Shown piece by piece: positions 4,100 through 11,138 of a stretch of 11,150 nt of DNA. The translations under genes were made by a program, and so were the position numbers. The stretch is taken from assembly GCA_934631985.1 (NCBI GenBank), contig CAKTYE010000078.1:1-11150 (forward strand). The letters run 5' to 3'. Every line of letters starts with the position of its first letter. The stretch's first letter is position 1. The notes beneath the pieces were generated by a model. That model saw only the letters and a program-made list of their open reading frames with translations, did no database searches and was not told the DNA's origin. Source of the DNA: an uncultured Clostridia bacterium (GTDB taxonomy: Bacteria; Bacillota; Clostridia; Christensenellales; Aristaeellaceae).

Positions 4100-5899
4100 T
4101 TACCCCGGTACAACCTCCAAAAAGTTGACCATGACATAGCCCTCAACCACGTCTGTCTTGACCTTCACCCATGCGGGATCCTCGCAGGCTTCCAGCACCA
4201 GCAACTGCTGATGCTTGTACAGGCGGCGAATGACCTCGCTGGAGGTGTTTGGCTCGGCACGAAGGTTCAGGCTGGAATCATCCTCAATGCCCTCCACGGA
4301 CGCAATGTACGCGCCCTCGGGAATGTCGCCCGTCACGGGCATCAGCGTGGGACGGGGCGTTGCCGTAGCAGCAGGGCCGGGGGTCTCCGCCAGGGCGGGC
4401 GCTACCGTGGGGAGCGCCTGTGCACCGCTGGCGACCTTCTTCAGCTCCATGCCCGGATAATAGAACGCTAAAATGTCTGCGTAGGTCTTGTTGTACATGG
4501 CGGCCATCCACTGTGCGCCGCGCTGGCTCATGCCTACGCCGTGTCCGTAACGCCGGGCTTGCAGTTGATAGGCGGTATCCGTTTCCTTCACGGTCACCAT
4601 TTCGTTGTCTGTGCCGCTGATGCTCAGGCCAAGCGCCCGTACCACCTGCGGGAACAGATCGAGGGTCAGTGTGGTTTCGCCCATACTCTGCCAGTCGCCG
4701 TAAAGGGGGGCAGGGGTCGCCGTAGGCGTGGAAACTGCGATAGGCGCTTCTGTAGGAGTCTCGGTCATGGGAGCAGGCGTGGGCGTATCCGTGAAAAGAC
4801 TGATCTCCTCGTCCGCCTGGGGCGCAATAGTCGCCGGGGCAGAGGTATCGACAGCAGGATAGGTCACGGTGCGGGCCGACCAGGTGAAGGTCAGGTGCAG
4901 CTTGCTCCACATGCGGCTGGGCGCGTCATGCTTGGGGGTGTCCAGCGTCAGCGCCGTGATGCCGTCCACCCGCAGGGCTTCTGCCGTCACCGAATAACCG
5001 GCGGCTTGCAGGAGTGCGGAAAGCTGCTCCGCAAGCACCGTCAGGAACGCTGCGGGTAGGCTCGTGCCATCCTTGGCGAGGTTCGCACGGCGCACCACGC
5101 TTTCGGGATTTTCCAAATCATAGGGGTCGTCGGTCATCTGGTAATAACTCCAGTCGCCGCGTCCGCTCCAAACGTTTTCCACCAGCTCGGTCTGTCCGCC
5201 GTTGCTGGCACTGTAATAGCAGGAGGCCAGCTTGCCTTTGTAGGTGCCGACTACCCCGGCGGTCTCCTGCACCGCCCGGATGGCGTTGGCATAGGCGGGA
5301 TTCACCCCGCGGAACACCTGATCGTTCGTGGTGTCCTCTACGTCATAGCTGTTATTCCCGGTCACATGGGCCAGGGCATAGGTACGGGCGCAGATGGCCT
5401 GCGCCTTCAGCGCTTCCAGCGGAAAACGGTCGCTCATTTCATAAGGAACAACGCCCAGCAGATAATCCTCCACTGACAGAGTGCAGACGGGCATTAGCGA
5501 GCCTGCTTCCGTCAGGGTAAGCGTCAGGTCACCGGGATAATAATTCCCGCCCTTTTCAAAGCGGATGCCCTCGTTGGCTGCGTTTTCCGAAGCGTTACGG
5601 GTCAGCTTCACGCCTGCGCCGGCCTTCAGGCTCATGCCCTGATAAAACAGGTACACGCCGCCCTCCCGTACCACCGCCGTGACCTCGCTGCCCTTGGGGA
5701 AGCTCAGCTCCACGCCGCTGGGAAGCGCCGCCGTATATACACCGTCCAAAATCAGGTCCGCCCGATCCGTCAGGCCCAGGCGGCGCAGCCAGACCCGCAC
5801 CGTGGGCGCGGCCTGCGTCTCCTGCGCGGTTTCCGCCAGCGCGGGCAGGGACAAGAGAAGCGCCAGACACAGGCAAAGCAATCGAATCCATCGACGCAT
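4100..5899 (-). CDS. Exported SpoIID/LytB-domain protein with C-terminal SH3 domain (599 aa)
   Basis: SpoIID is a lytic transglycosylase that cleaves denuded glycan strands during sporulation; LytB-type relatives act on vegetative walls. A signal peptide covers residues 1-22 and ends PALA. The SpoIID domain begins near 137 with VEDYLLGVVPYEM (143-155). E154 matches the catalytic glutamate position of SpoIID. Further parts are AICARTYALAH (168-178), ASNGGQTE (231-238) and GHGVGMSQRGAQWMA (452-466), with YADILAFYYPGMEL at 473-486. Pro/Thr-rich low-complexity segments lie at about 366-399, inside the catalytic domain, and at about 496-523. The C-terminus (about 541-598) is a bacterial SH3 domain, SLNLRAEPNTSSEVIRRL onward, likely wall-binding. 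SpoIID itself lacks the SH3 tail, so spoIID is not assigned as a symbol. AAGGAGG precedes ATG 5899, and it starts 30 bases after the 94-aa gene. Confidence 0.9.
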   Translation of the reverse strand: MRRWIRLLCLCLALLLSLPALAETAQETQAAPTVRVWLRRLGLTDRADLILDGVYTAALPSGVELSFPKGSEVTAVVREGGVYLFYQGMSLKAGAGVKLTRNASENAANEGIRFEKGGNYYPGDLTLTLTEAGSLMPVCTLSVEDYLLGVVPYEMSDRFPLEALKAQAICARTYALAHVTGNNSYDVEDTTNDQVFRGVNPAYANAIRAVQETAGVVGTYKGKLASCYYSASNGGQTELVENVWSGRGDWSYYQMTDDPYDLENPESVVRRANLAKDGTSLPAAFLTVLAEQLSALLQAAGYSVTAEALRVDGITALTLDTPKHDAPSRMWSKLHLTFTWSARTVTYPAVDTSAPATIAPQADEEISLFTDTPTPAPMTETPTEAPIAVSTPTATPAPLYGDWQSMGETTLTLDLFPQVVRALGLSISGTDNEMVTVKETDTAYQLQARRYGHGVGMSQRGAQWMAAMYNKTYADILAFYYPGMELKKVASGAQALPTVAPALAETPGPAATATPRPTLMPVTGDIPEGAYIASVEGIEDDSSLNLRAEPNTSSEVIRRLYKHQQLLVLEACEDPAWVKVKTDVVEGYVMVNFLEVVPG

Positions 5900-5929
5900 A
5901 CGTTTCCTCCTTAATATTAGGAGACGGCG

Positions 5930-6214
5930 TTACAGGCAGTCCGCCAGAAAATCCGCCAGACGATCAGCTGCCAGCGCTTCGGCGGCCCGGGCCACGTTGC
6001 CCGGGTCCAGCGGAAAGTGGAAGGCCAGCTCCCCCTGCGCGTTATACGCGGCGAGACCGTAGCCGTCCTCTGGTTCCAGCGTCATGCGGCATACCCGTGC
6101 ATAGCGGTCCAGCAGCAGGGCCTCCAGCGCCGCCGCCACCCGTTCGCGGTCCCGCAGGAAGCGCTCCGCCTGCTCCTCCGCCACTTCATAGCCGTCTATG
6201 GTAATCAACGTCAT
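5930..6214 (-). CDS. Hypothetical protein (94 aa)
   Basis: No family recognised. It is an acidic, Ala-rich soluble protein without signal peptide or membrane segment. The first 40 residues look helical (EVAEEQAERFLRDRERVAAA). A probable beta portion follows, RMTLEPEDGYGLAAYNAQGELAFHFPL (43-69), and a final helix ends in ADFLADCL. It is embedded in a same-strand group: 48 bases after the AraC-type regulator and 30 bases before the SpoIID-family gene, with no terminator or promoter seen in either gap, so co-transcription is likely. A GGGAGA ribosome site lies nine bases before ATG 6214. Confidence 0.7.
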   Translation of the reverse strand: MTLITIDGYEVAEEQAERFLRDRERVAAALEALLLDRYARVCRMTLEPEDGYGLAAYNAQGELAFHFPLDPGNVARAAEALAADRLADFLADCL

Positions 6215-6262
6215 ACCTATGCTTCTCCCTGCATGGCAAATTTATGTGGTACCGTTTTCTTT

Positions 6263-7345
6263 TTACAGGGTACGTTGCTCCAGCTTTTGCTGCTCAAATT
6301 CGCCGGGGGTCATGCCCGTATATTTTTTGAACACCTGACAGAAATAACTCTTGTTGGGATAGCCGCAGGCCAGGCTGATCTCCTGAAGCGAACCCTGCAC
6401 GGGGGGCGTAAGCAGCTCCTGCGCCTTTTCCATGCGGGTGCGGGTCAGGAAGGTGGAAAAATGCTGCCCTGTTTTTTCATGAAAAAGGCGGCAGAAATAC
6501 GCCGGAGTCAGACCGAGCGAACGGCTCAGATTTCCCTGGGAATAAGGCAGGGAGCAGTCCGCCTGAATGCCTGCGATGACCCGCTCGATGGGAGCCTGAT
6601 TCACGGTGGCAGGGCAGGCGCGCAGGACCTCGGGCAGGCGGGAGAGCCAGTCCAGCAGGGCTTCCCGGGGCTTGCGGGTCATTTCGTGCAGCTGCAAGCC
6701 CTCGGTGAGCTTATCCAGCGACGCTTCTGCATGCTGGCCCCAGATGGCCTCGATCATCAGCGGCACAAAGGCGAAGCACATGCGGCTCATTTCCTGCTCG
6801 CCGCGCAGCTCCCGGGAGACATAGCCTGCCAGCGACGCATACTGGCGGCGCTTCAGGATGGTTTGCAGCCGGGTGCGGTGCTGACGTGCCTGCGCCGGGG
6901 TCATGGGATTGGCAGCGTTCCACCACTCGGTGCTTTCCAGCAGAGGCTGGGCGGCAAGCGCCTGCTCGGGGGTATCAGCTTCCTCGCCCACCAGCAGCGT
7001 TCCCTCCTGCTCCAAATTCAGGTAGCACTTTTCCGTCAGGCTGTGGATGCACAGCCACAGTGCCACCTCCCGGTGAACGCGCGCAGGAAACTGCGTGCAG
7101 GCCAGCAGCAGCGTTACGCTATCCTCGCCATCCTGCCAGGCGCATACGCCTGCCAGACACATGGACGTGCGCAGAAACGCATGCAGCTGCTCCCACTGCT
7201 CCTCTGCCAGGGGCAGATCTGCCTCCCAGCGCAGCACACGCCAGCCGTATACCGGCGTGTCATCCAGCTGCGACGCAAGCTCCTTTTCCCCTGCCAGCGC
7301 ACGGCGGCAAACCTCTTTCAAGAAAATGTCCCGGGGCGACGTCAT
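6263..7345 (-). CDS. AraC-family transcriptional regulator (360 aa)
   Basis: The C-terminal ~105 residues are an AraC/XylS double helix-turn-helix. The first unit is around GNLSRSLGLTPAYFCRLFHE (271-290), and the second around LQEISLACGYPNKSYFCQVF (320-339), ending in KYTGMTPGEF (341-350). The 250-residue N-terminal region has no recognised sensor motif and no membrane segment; it contains several Trp and Cys residues. ATG 7345 is chosen because GGAGGG (7359-7354) lies eight bases upstream; the frame is open to 7393 but an ATG there has no good ribosome site. As the first gene of the group ahead of the 94-aa gene and the SpoIID/SH3 gene, it may control them. The inducer is unknown. Confidence 0.93.
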   Translation of the reverse strand: MTSPRDIFLKEVCRRALAGEKELASQLDDTPVYGWRVLRWEADLPLAEEQWEQLHAFLRTSMCLAGVCAWQDGEDSVTLLLACTQFPARVHREVALWLCIHSLTEKCYLNLEQEGTLLVGEEADTPEQALAAQPLLESTEWWNAANPMTPAQARQHRTRLQTILKRRQYASLAGYVSRELRGEQEMSRMCFAFVPLMIEAIWGQHAEASLDKLTEGLQLHEMTRKPREALLDWLSRLPEVLRACPATVNQAPIERVIAGIQADCSLPYSQGNLSRSLGLTPAYFCRLFHEKTGQHFSTFLTRTRMEKAQELLTPPVQGSLQEISLACGYPNKSYFCQVFKKYTGMTPGEFEQQKLEQRTL

Positions 7346-7423
7346 TCTCTGATCCCTCCAGCCTTTGTGGGTCTTATGTGGAAAACGCAGCATTTCGCTG
7401 CTGAAGAAACTTTCTCAACTTAT

Positions 7424-7452
7424 ATTGTAGCTTGAAAACTGCGGCTTGAAAA
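7424..7452 (-). promoter_or_regulatory. Likely promoter of the AraC-type regulator group
   Basis: On the - strand TTTTCA (7452-7447), 17 bases, TACAAT (7429-7424). The leader of about 70 bases contains a small hairpin GCAGC-GAAAT-GCTGC (about 7402-7388) followed by four T, too weak to call an attenuator. Confidence 0.5.
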
Positions 7453-7593
7453 GGGCAGAGCTGCCTATTTCTTGATTTTCGTCTATATTCCATAGTTTTC
7501 TTGGAAGAATGTATAAGAAATGACCTTGGGGTACGCTTAGATAAGGAGGCGGGAAGAAGCGGCTTGTGAGAGTATCCTCCTGCCGCCCGGCGG

Positions 7594-7619
7594 TCCTCCC
7601 TCTGCGGAGGGAGGATTTT
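7594..7619 (+). repeat. Perfect 9-bp hairpin with short T-run
   Basis: TCCTCCCTC (7594-7602) and GAGGGAGGA (7607-7615) flank a TGCG loop and are followed by TTTT. It could terminate a + strand transcript, but no promoter or gene for one is convincing. It may instead be part of a small repeated element. Confidence 0.45.
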
Positions 7620-7705
7620 GGAGCGGGCGCGTGGTGCGGCTTGGCTGTATCCATGCTGCATAAGGGGGGGCTTCAGTGCAAGCAGCTTCATTTTCAAAGC
7701 ACAGC

Positions 7706-7752
7706 GTACAAAAAACAGGCTGTCCAGCGTGCTGAACAGCCTGTTTTTGTAC
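7706..7752 (-). terminator. Bidirectional terminator of the secDF operon
   Basis: The two arms AAAAACAGGCTGT (7711-7723) and ACAGCCTGTTTTT (7736-7748) are perfect inverted repeats. They continue inward as CAGC/GCTG and outward to GTAC on both sides. A-runs and T-runs at both edges make it usable from either strand. It lies about 55 bases after the secF stop. Confidence 0.88.
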
Positions 7753-7758
7753 CCTTGG

Positions 7759-7794
7759 CTGCTGACTGGAAGCATGTCTGCTTCCAGTCAGCAG
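7759..7794 (-). repeat. Perfect 16-bp hairpin just after secF
   Basis: CTGCTGACTGGAAGCA (7759-7774) and its exact complement (7779-7794) enclose the loop TGTC. It begins about 11 bases after the secF stop and has no T-run, so it is not a standard terminator. A stable hairpin in the 3' untranslated region could protect the mRNA from exonucleases. Confidence 0.7.
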
Positions 7795-7804
7795 GGAAAA
7801 TTCC

Positions 7805-8716
7805 TTACGCCACCTTCGCCTTGGCGGTACCCTTGCGGCCCTTGCGCTTTTCCTCCAGGAAAGCCCACACATAGCCGTTGATCATGTTCGCGCTGTAAAC
7901 GCCGGACACGATACCGATGATGATGGGCAGGGCAAACTCGCGAATGCTGTCAACACCCAGCACATACAGCATCACGATGGTGATGAGGGTAGTGACGGTG
8001 GTGTTGATGGTGCGGCCCAGGCACTCCTTGATGGAGCGGTTCACCACGTCCACACGGGGGGTGGAGGGAGCCATCTTCTTGGCATTCTCGCGGATACGGT
8101 CGAAAATCACGATGGTGTTGTTGATGGAGTAGCCGACGATGGTCAGCATGGCGGCGATGAAGCTGCTGTTCATCTGAATGACGCTGCGCAGCAGCACCAT
8201 GAAGCTCAGCATCATCAGCACATCGTGGATCAGGCCGAACACGGCGGCAAGACCGCTGTTCAGGTCGAAACGGATGGCGATGTAGACCAGCATCAGCGCG
8301 CTGGCGATCAGCACGGACAGGAAGGCGTTGGTCAGCAGCGTCTTGCCAGCTACGGGGCCAACGTAGTTCACGTCGCCGGAGCGGGTCATGTTCGGATACT
8401 TCTCCGCCATGGCGGCCTCGAAGTTGGCCTGCAGGTTCTGCACATCATCCTCATTGACTTCCTTGATGCGGATGATGACTTCGTTAGTATCCCGGCCCTG
8501 CTCGGTGATGGTGAAGGAGCCGATACCCAGATCCTTCAGCGCGGACTCGATGTCCGCCTGGTCGAAGGCAGCGCCCATGTCATACTGCATGGACAGACCG
8601 CCGGTGAAATCCAGACCGTAGTTGATGCCGTGACCAAACAGGGAAAGCAGCAGCGCCACCACCATGATGGACGCGGAAATGATCAGGCAGATCTTGGCGT
8701 GATTCTTCACAGTCAT
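7805..8716 (-). CDS. secF: Protein translocase subunit SecF (303 aa)
   Basis: SecF works with SecD as an accessory complex to SecYEG, using the proton gradient to finish export of proteins across the membrane. It has the family layout: TM1 at about 9-27, the conserved LDFTGG (35-40), an extracytoplasmic domain to about 125, then five TM segments between about 127 and 287. The signature GYSINNTIVIFDRIREN (195-211) sits at TM4. Length is normal. The start ATG (8716-8714) shares its A with the SecD stop TAA (8718-8716), and AGGAGG lies just inside the end of secD, so the two are translationally coupled. The C-terminus is a short basic tail. Confidence 0.97.
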   Translation of the reverse strand: MTVKNHAKICLIISASIMVVALLLSLFGHGINYGLDFTGGLSMQYDMGAAFDQADIESALKDLGIGSFTITEQGRDTNEVIIRIKEVNEDDVQNLQANFEAAMAEKYPNMTRSGDVNYVGPVAGKTLLTNAFLSVLIASALMLVYIAIRFDLNSGLAAVFGLIHDVLMMLSFMVLLRSVIQMNSSFIAAMLTIVGYSINNTIVIFDRIRENAKKMAPSTPRVDVVNRSIKECLGRTINTTVTTLITIVMLYVLGVDSIREFALPIIIGIVSGVYSANMINGYVWAFLEEKRKGRKGTAKAKVA

Positions 8717-10041
8717 TACTGATCCTCCTCACTAGCGGGCATCTTGGCGAACAGCGCCTTGTTCTTGACGCCCAGGTTGATGACGTTCTTCATCAGGAAG
8801 CGGGTAACGACCACAGCGGTGAACATGGAGGCGACCACGCCCAGCAGCAGGGTCTTGGCGAAGCCCTGGATGGTGCCTGTGCCGAAGAACAGCAGCACGA
8901 TGGCGGCAATCAGGGTGGTCACGTTCGCATCCAGAATGGCGCTCATGGCGTTCTTGAAGCCGGTGCGCAGGGCGGTGCGCAGGCCGCGGCCCGCACGCAG
9001 TTCCTCATTGAAGCGTTCGAAGATGATGACGTTGGCGTCCACAGCCATGCCGATGCCCAGCACGATACCGGCCAGACCGGGCAGAGTCAGCTGAATGCCG
9101 GGGATGATGGCCAGCAGGAAGAACAGCAGGATGATGTAAATGCACAGCGCCCAGCTGGCCAGCGCGCCGTTCAGACGGTAGCGAATGATCATGACCAGCA
9201 TGACGAGCAGGATGCCGATGATGCCAGCCAGCACAGAGGTGGACAGGGCGTTGGAGCCCAGGGTGGCGTTCACGGTGTCGACCTTCTGCTGGGTCAGCTC
9301 CATGGGCAGCGCGCCGGACTGGATCTGCGCCGCAACGGTCTGGGCGTATTCAGCGCTCTGCATCTTGGTGATCACGCCCCTGCCGCCGGTAATGGCGCTC
9401 TGCACGGTGGGGGCGAGCAGCTTCTTGCCGTCCAGATAGATGCCCAGGGTCTTGCCGATGCTCTTGCTGGTCATCTCGCCAAAGAGCTTGGAGCCTTCAT
9501 CGGTCAGGGTGAAGGCAACCTGATAGTCGCCCTGCTCGTAGTGATAGACGGCGGTCTTCACCATGGAGCCGTCCATGAAGGTGTTGCCGTCGGGATCCTT
9601 GAACTCCAGCTTGGCGGTGGAGCCGATCAGATCCAGCACGGCGCTGGGATCGGTCACATCGGGAATCTCCACGCGCAGGCCGTCACTGCCGATCTGCTGC
9701 ACGGTGGCCTCGGTGTAGCCCTTGTCGGTCAGACGCTCCTGAATGACGCGGATGGTGCCATTCATCAGGGTGGCGAAATCAGCCTCGCTGTTTTCAGGCG
9801 CTTTGCAGGAATATTCCACATAAACGCCGCCGCGCAGGTCCAGGCCCAGGGACAGGGAGGAGGGCCAGTTGTCCGCGTTGGTGGTGGGCAGCCAGCTCTT
9901 GAGCTTGTACAGCCCGTCGGGAGTCAGGTTCATGCCGGTAACGCCGATGATGCCGAAGAAGATCGTCAGCACGGCGACGATGCACAGCGCGATGATGGAC
10001 TTGGTTTTGCCATTCATGCGCTTGCCGCTGTTCTTTTTCAT
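8716..10041 (-). CDS. secD: Protein translocase subunit SecD (441 aa)
   Basis: Partner of SecF in proton-driven late steps of Sec export. TM1 lies at about 14-36, followed by the signature LGLDLRGGVYVEY (65-77). The P1 domain (about 78-265) is of the short type common in Bacillota. TM2-TM6 follow between about 268 and 418, with GMAVDANVIIFERFNEELRAG (331-351) carrying the conserved Asp of the proton path. ATG 10041 is chosen: GGAGGA lies 11 bases upstream, and an in-frame TTG at 10059 would overlap that ribosome site. Separate secD and secF genes, not a fused secDF, lie in this operon. No yajC is seen beside them, although yajC often precedes secD. A 63-base gap without an obvious promoter separates it from the upstream membrane protein gene. 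Confidence 0.97.
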   Translation of the reverse strand: MKKNSGKRMNGKTKSIIALCIVAVLTIFFGIIGVTGMNLTPDGLYKLKSWLPTTNADNWPSSLSLGLDLRGGVYVEYSCKAPENSEADFATLMNGTIRVIQERLTDKGYTEATVQQIGSDGLRVEIPDVTDPSAVLDLIGSTAKLEFKDPDGNTFMDGSMVKTAVYHYEQGDYQVAFTLTDEGSKLFGEMTSKSIGKTLGIYLDGKKLLAPTVQSAITGGRGVITKMQSAEYAQTVAAQIQSGALPMELTQQKVDTVNATLGSNALSTSVLAGIIGILLVMLVMIIRYRLNGALASWALCIYIILLFFLLAIIPGIQLTLPGLAGIVLGIGMAVDANVIIFERFNEELRAGRGLRTALRTGFKNAMSAILDANVTTLIAAIVLLFFGTGTIQGFAKTLLLGVVASMFTAVVVTRFLMKNVINLGVKNKALFAKMPASEEDQ

Positions 10042-10104
10042 AGCGTATGCTTCCTCCAATTGATTTTCTATTTTTGTGGGCAGCCGTTTTTCATGCGCGG
10101 GCGG

Positions 10105-10452
10105 CTATCCCGGCATATCCTCCAAGGGAAACGCCTGATAGTTGGCCCGGACGAAGCGCAAGCCCCGCAGGGGGCAGCCGTTGGCGTCCTGCTCCGGCAC
10201 AAAGGCCGGTGCAAAAGCAGCAGGCAGCCGCAAAAGGGCGCAGGGGCCTTTCTGCGGCTGAATCTGTGCGGCAATGTCGCTGTCGCCCGGCAGGGCGCGG
10301 CTTTCGCAGACGAAGGCCGCGGCGGCAGGGGGCGGCGGCAGCTCCTGGGCCTCGCGCAGAGGCACGGGCGCGTCCACCAACGACAGGCTTGCCAGCAGCG
10401 CCAAGGCAAACAAAACGCACGAAAAAAGCACCCAGCGTCCCTTGACGCGCAT
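10105..10452 (-). CDS. Membrane-anchored hypothetical protein heading the secDF operon (115 aa)
   Basis: No family recognised. Residues 7-25 form one hydrophobic segment after a basic start (MRVKGRW), an N-in anchor or uncleaved signal. The rest would be extracytoplasmic: a Pro/Ala-rich stretch (about 29-46), then about 65 residues with cysteines near 49, 73 and 93, ending in FPLEDMPG. ATG 10452 is chosen because GGAAAGGGGG (10470-10461) lies eight bases upstream. The frame is open to 10626, but a promoter with TATAAT at 10525-10520 rules out starts beyond about 10513. It probably shares a transcript with secD. Its place suggests a role linked to export, but the sequence does not look like YajC. 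Confidence 0.72.
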   Translation of the reverse strand: MRVKGRWVLFSCVLFALALLASLSLVDAPVPLREAQELPPPPAAAAFVCESRALPGDSDIAAQIQPQKGPCALLRLPAAFAPAFVPEQDANGCPLRGLRFVRANYQAFPLEDMPG

Positions 10453-10519
10453 GGCGGCAGCCCCCTTTCCGGCTTTCTGTTCGGTGTGCGTCTGCAACCC
10501 GTCGAACACATGTCGTTTC

Positions 10520-10548
10520 ATTATAAGCCGGGCAGGGAAAAACGTCAA
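10520..10548 (-). promoter_or_regulatory. SigA-type promoter of the membrane protein-secD-secF operon
   Basis: On the - strand TTGACG (10548-10543), 17 bases, perfect TATAAT (10525-10520). Transcription would begin near 10513, about 60 bases before the ATG at 10452. It is divergent from the tRNA promoter at 10652-10680. Confidence 0.85.
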
Positions 10549-10651
10549 GAAAAAGCGGAAAATCGAAGGCGAGATCGACCTATGGGGGCAGGAATCGCCC
10601 CGCCTGCGGAGCGGGAAGCAAAACAAAATGAAAAAAACTGCAAATTGGGGG

Positions 10652-10680
10652 TTGACAAATTCCGGAACCTGCGCTATTAT
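10652..10680 (+). promoter_or_regulatory. Promoter of the tRNA cluster
   Basis: Perfect TTGACA (10652-10657), 17 bases, TATTAT (10675-10680), a near-consensus strong promoter. The predicted start near 10687 leaves a 5' leader of about 56 bases before the first tRNA. Confidence 0.88.
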
Positions 10681-10742
10681 ATAACACGTCGCCGCGGTAA
10701 GCGCTTCGGCTTCCGAAAGCTGACATTGGTGGTGGCGCGCAG

Positions 10743-10818
10743 GGGAGCATAGCTCAGCTGGGAGAGCATCTGCCTTACAAGCAGAGGGTCACAGGTTCGA
10801 GCCCTGTTGTTCCCACCA
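10743..10818 (+). tRNA. tRNA-Val (TAC)
   Basis: Complete cloverleaf. The acceptor GGGAGCA pairs with TGTTCCC, the D arm is normal with GG, and the anticodon stem TCTGC/GCAGA holds TAC at 10776-10778. The T arm is ACAGG/CCTGT and CCA is encoded. Confidence 0.97.
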
Positions 10819-10826
10819 AAGAATTT

Positions 10827-10903
10827 GGCCCGGTAGCTCAGTTGGTTAGAGCGCCAGCCTGTCACGCTGGAGGTCGAGGGTTCGAGCCCCTTCCGGGTCG
10901 CCA
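10827..10903 (+). tRNA. tRNA-Asp (GTC)
   Basis: Complete cloverleaf. The acceptor GGCCCGG pairs with CCGGGTC, anticodon GTC is at 10861-10863, the discriminator is G as usual for Asp, and CCA is encoded. Confidence 0.97.
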
Positions 10904-10907
10904 ATTT

Positions 10908-10980
10908 GCCTTGGTAGCTCAGTCGGTAGAGCAGCAGACTGAAAATCTGCGTGTCGGTGGTTCGATTCCGCCCCAAGGCA
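10908..10980 (+). tRNA. tRNA-Phe (GAA)
   Basis: Complete cloverleaf. The acceptor GCCTTGG pairs with CCAAGGC, anticodon GAA is at 10941-10943, and the discriminator is A. The following bases are CAG, so CCA is not encoded and must be added after processing. Confidence 0.96.
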
Positions 10981-10986
10981 CAGTGT

Positions 10987-11061
10987 GCGGTAGTAGCTCA
11001 GTGGTAGAGTGCCACCTTGCCAAGGTGGATGTCGCGGGTCCGAATCCCGTCTACCGCTCCA
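10987..11061 (+). tRNA. tRNA-Gly (GCC)
   Basis: Complete cloverleaf. The acceptor GCGGTAG pairs with CTACCGC, anticodon GCC is at 11019-11021, the discriminator is T, and CCA is encoded. The T loop reads TCCGAAT, so position 55 is C (11040) and not the near-universal U that becomes pseudouridine. Confidence 0.95.
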
Positions 11062-11066
11062 CACAC

Positions 11067-11138
11067 GGCGCCATAGCCAAGTGGTAAGGCGAAGGTCTGC
11101 AAAACCTTTATTCTCCAGTTCGAGTCTGGATGGCGCCT
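11067..11138 (+). tRNA. tRNA-Cys (GCA)
   Basis: Complete cloverleaf. The acceptor GGCGCCA pairs with TGGCGCC, anticodon GCA is at 11099-11101, the T arm is TCCAG/CTGGA, and the discriminator is T. CCA is not directly encoded (CACCA follows). The cluster or its terminator lies beyond the window edge. Confidence 0.96.

Larger units (their letters stand above)
7394..7804. other. Non-coding stretch with several hairpins between the AraC-type gene and secF
   Basis: No open frame here has a ribosome site or protein-like composition. It contains, left to right: the AraC-type promoter region; an A/T-rich part to about 7540; a GC-rich part from about 7540 to 7640 with dyad symmetries (TCCTCCCTC/GAGGGAGGA, and GCGG-rich segments); and the two hairpins that end the secDF transcript. 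The GC-rich part looks like a remnant of a dispersed repeat, but only one copy is visible. Confidence 0.5.

Noticed and set aside
6017..7435. 472-codon open frame on the + strand opposite the AraC-type gene
   Set aside because: An antisense shadow of a gene with clear domains; the composition is not protein-like.
10453..10626. Longer N-terminus of the 115-aa membrane protein
   Set aside because: The TTGACG-17-TATAAT promoter lies inside this extension, so upstream starts would not be transcribed.
9541..10752. 403-codon open frame on the + strand opposite secD and the membrane protein
   Set aside because: A shadow frame that also runs across two promoters into the tRNA-Val gene.
10677..11087. 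Short open frames on both strands over the tRNA cluster
   Set aside because: They are translations of tRNA genes, a familiar annotation artefact.
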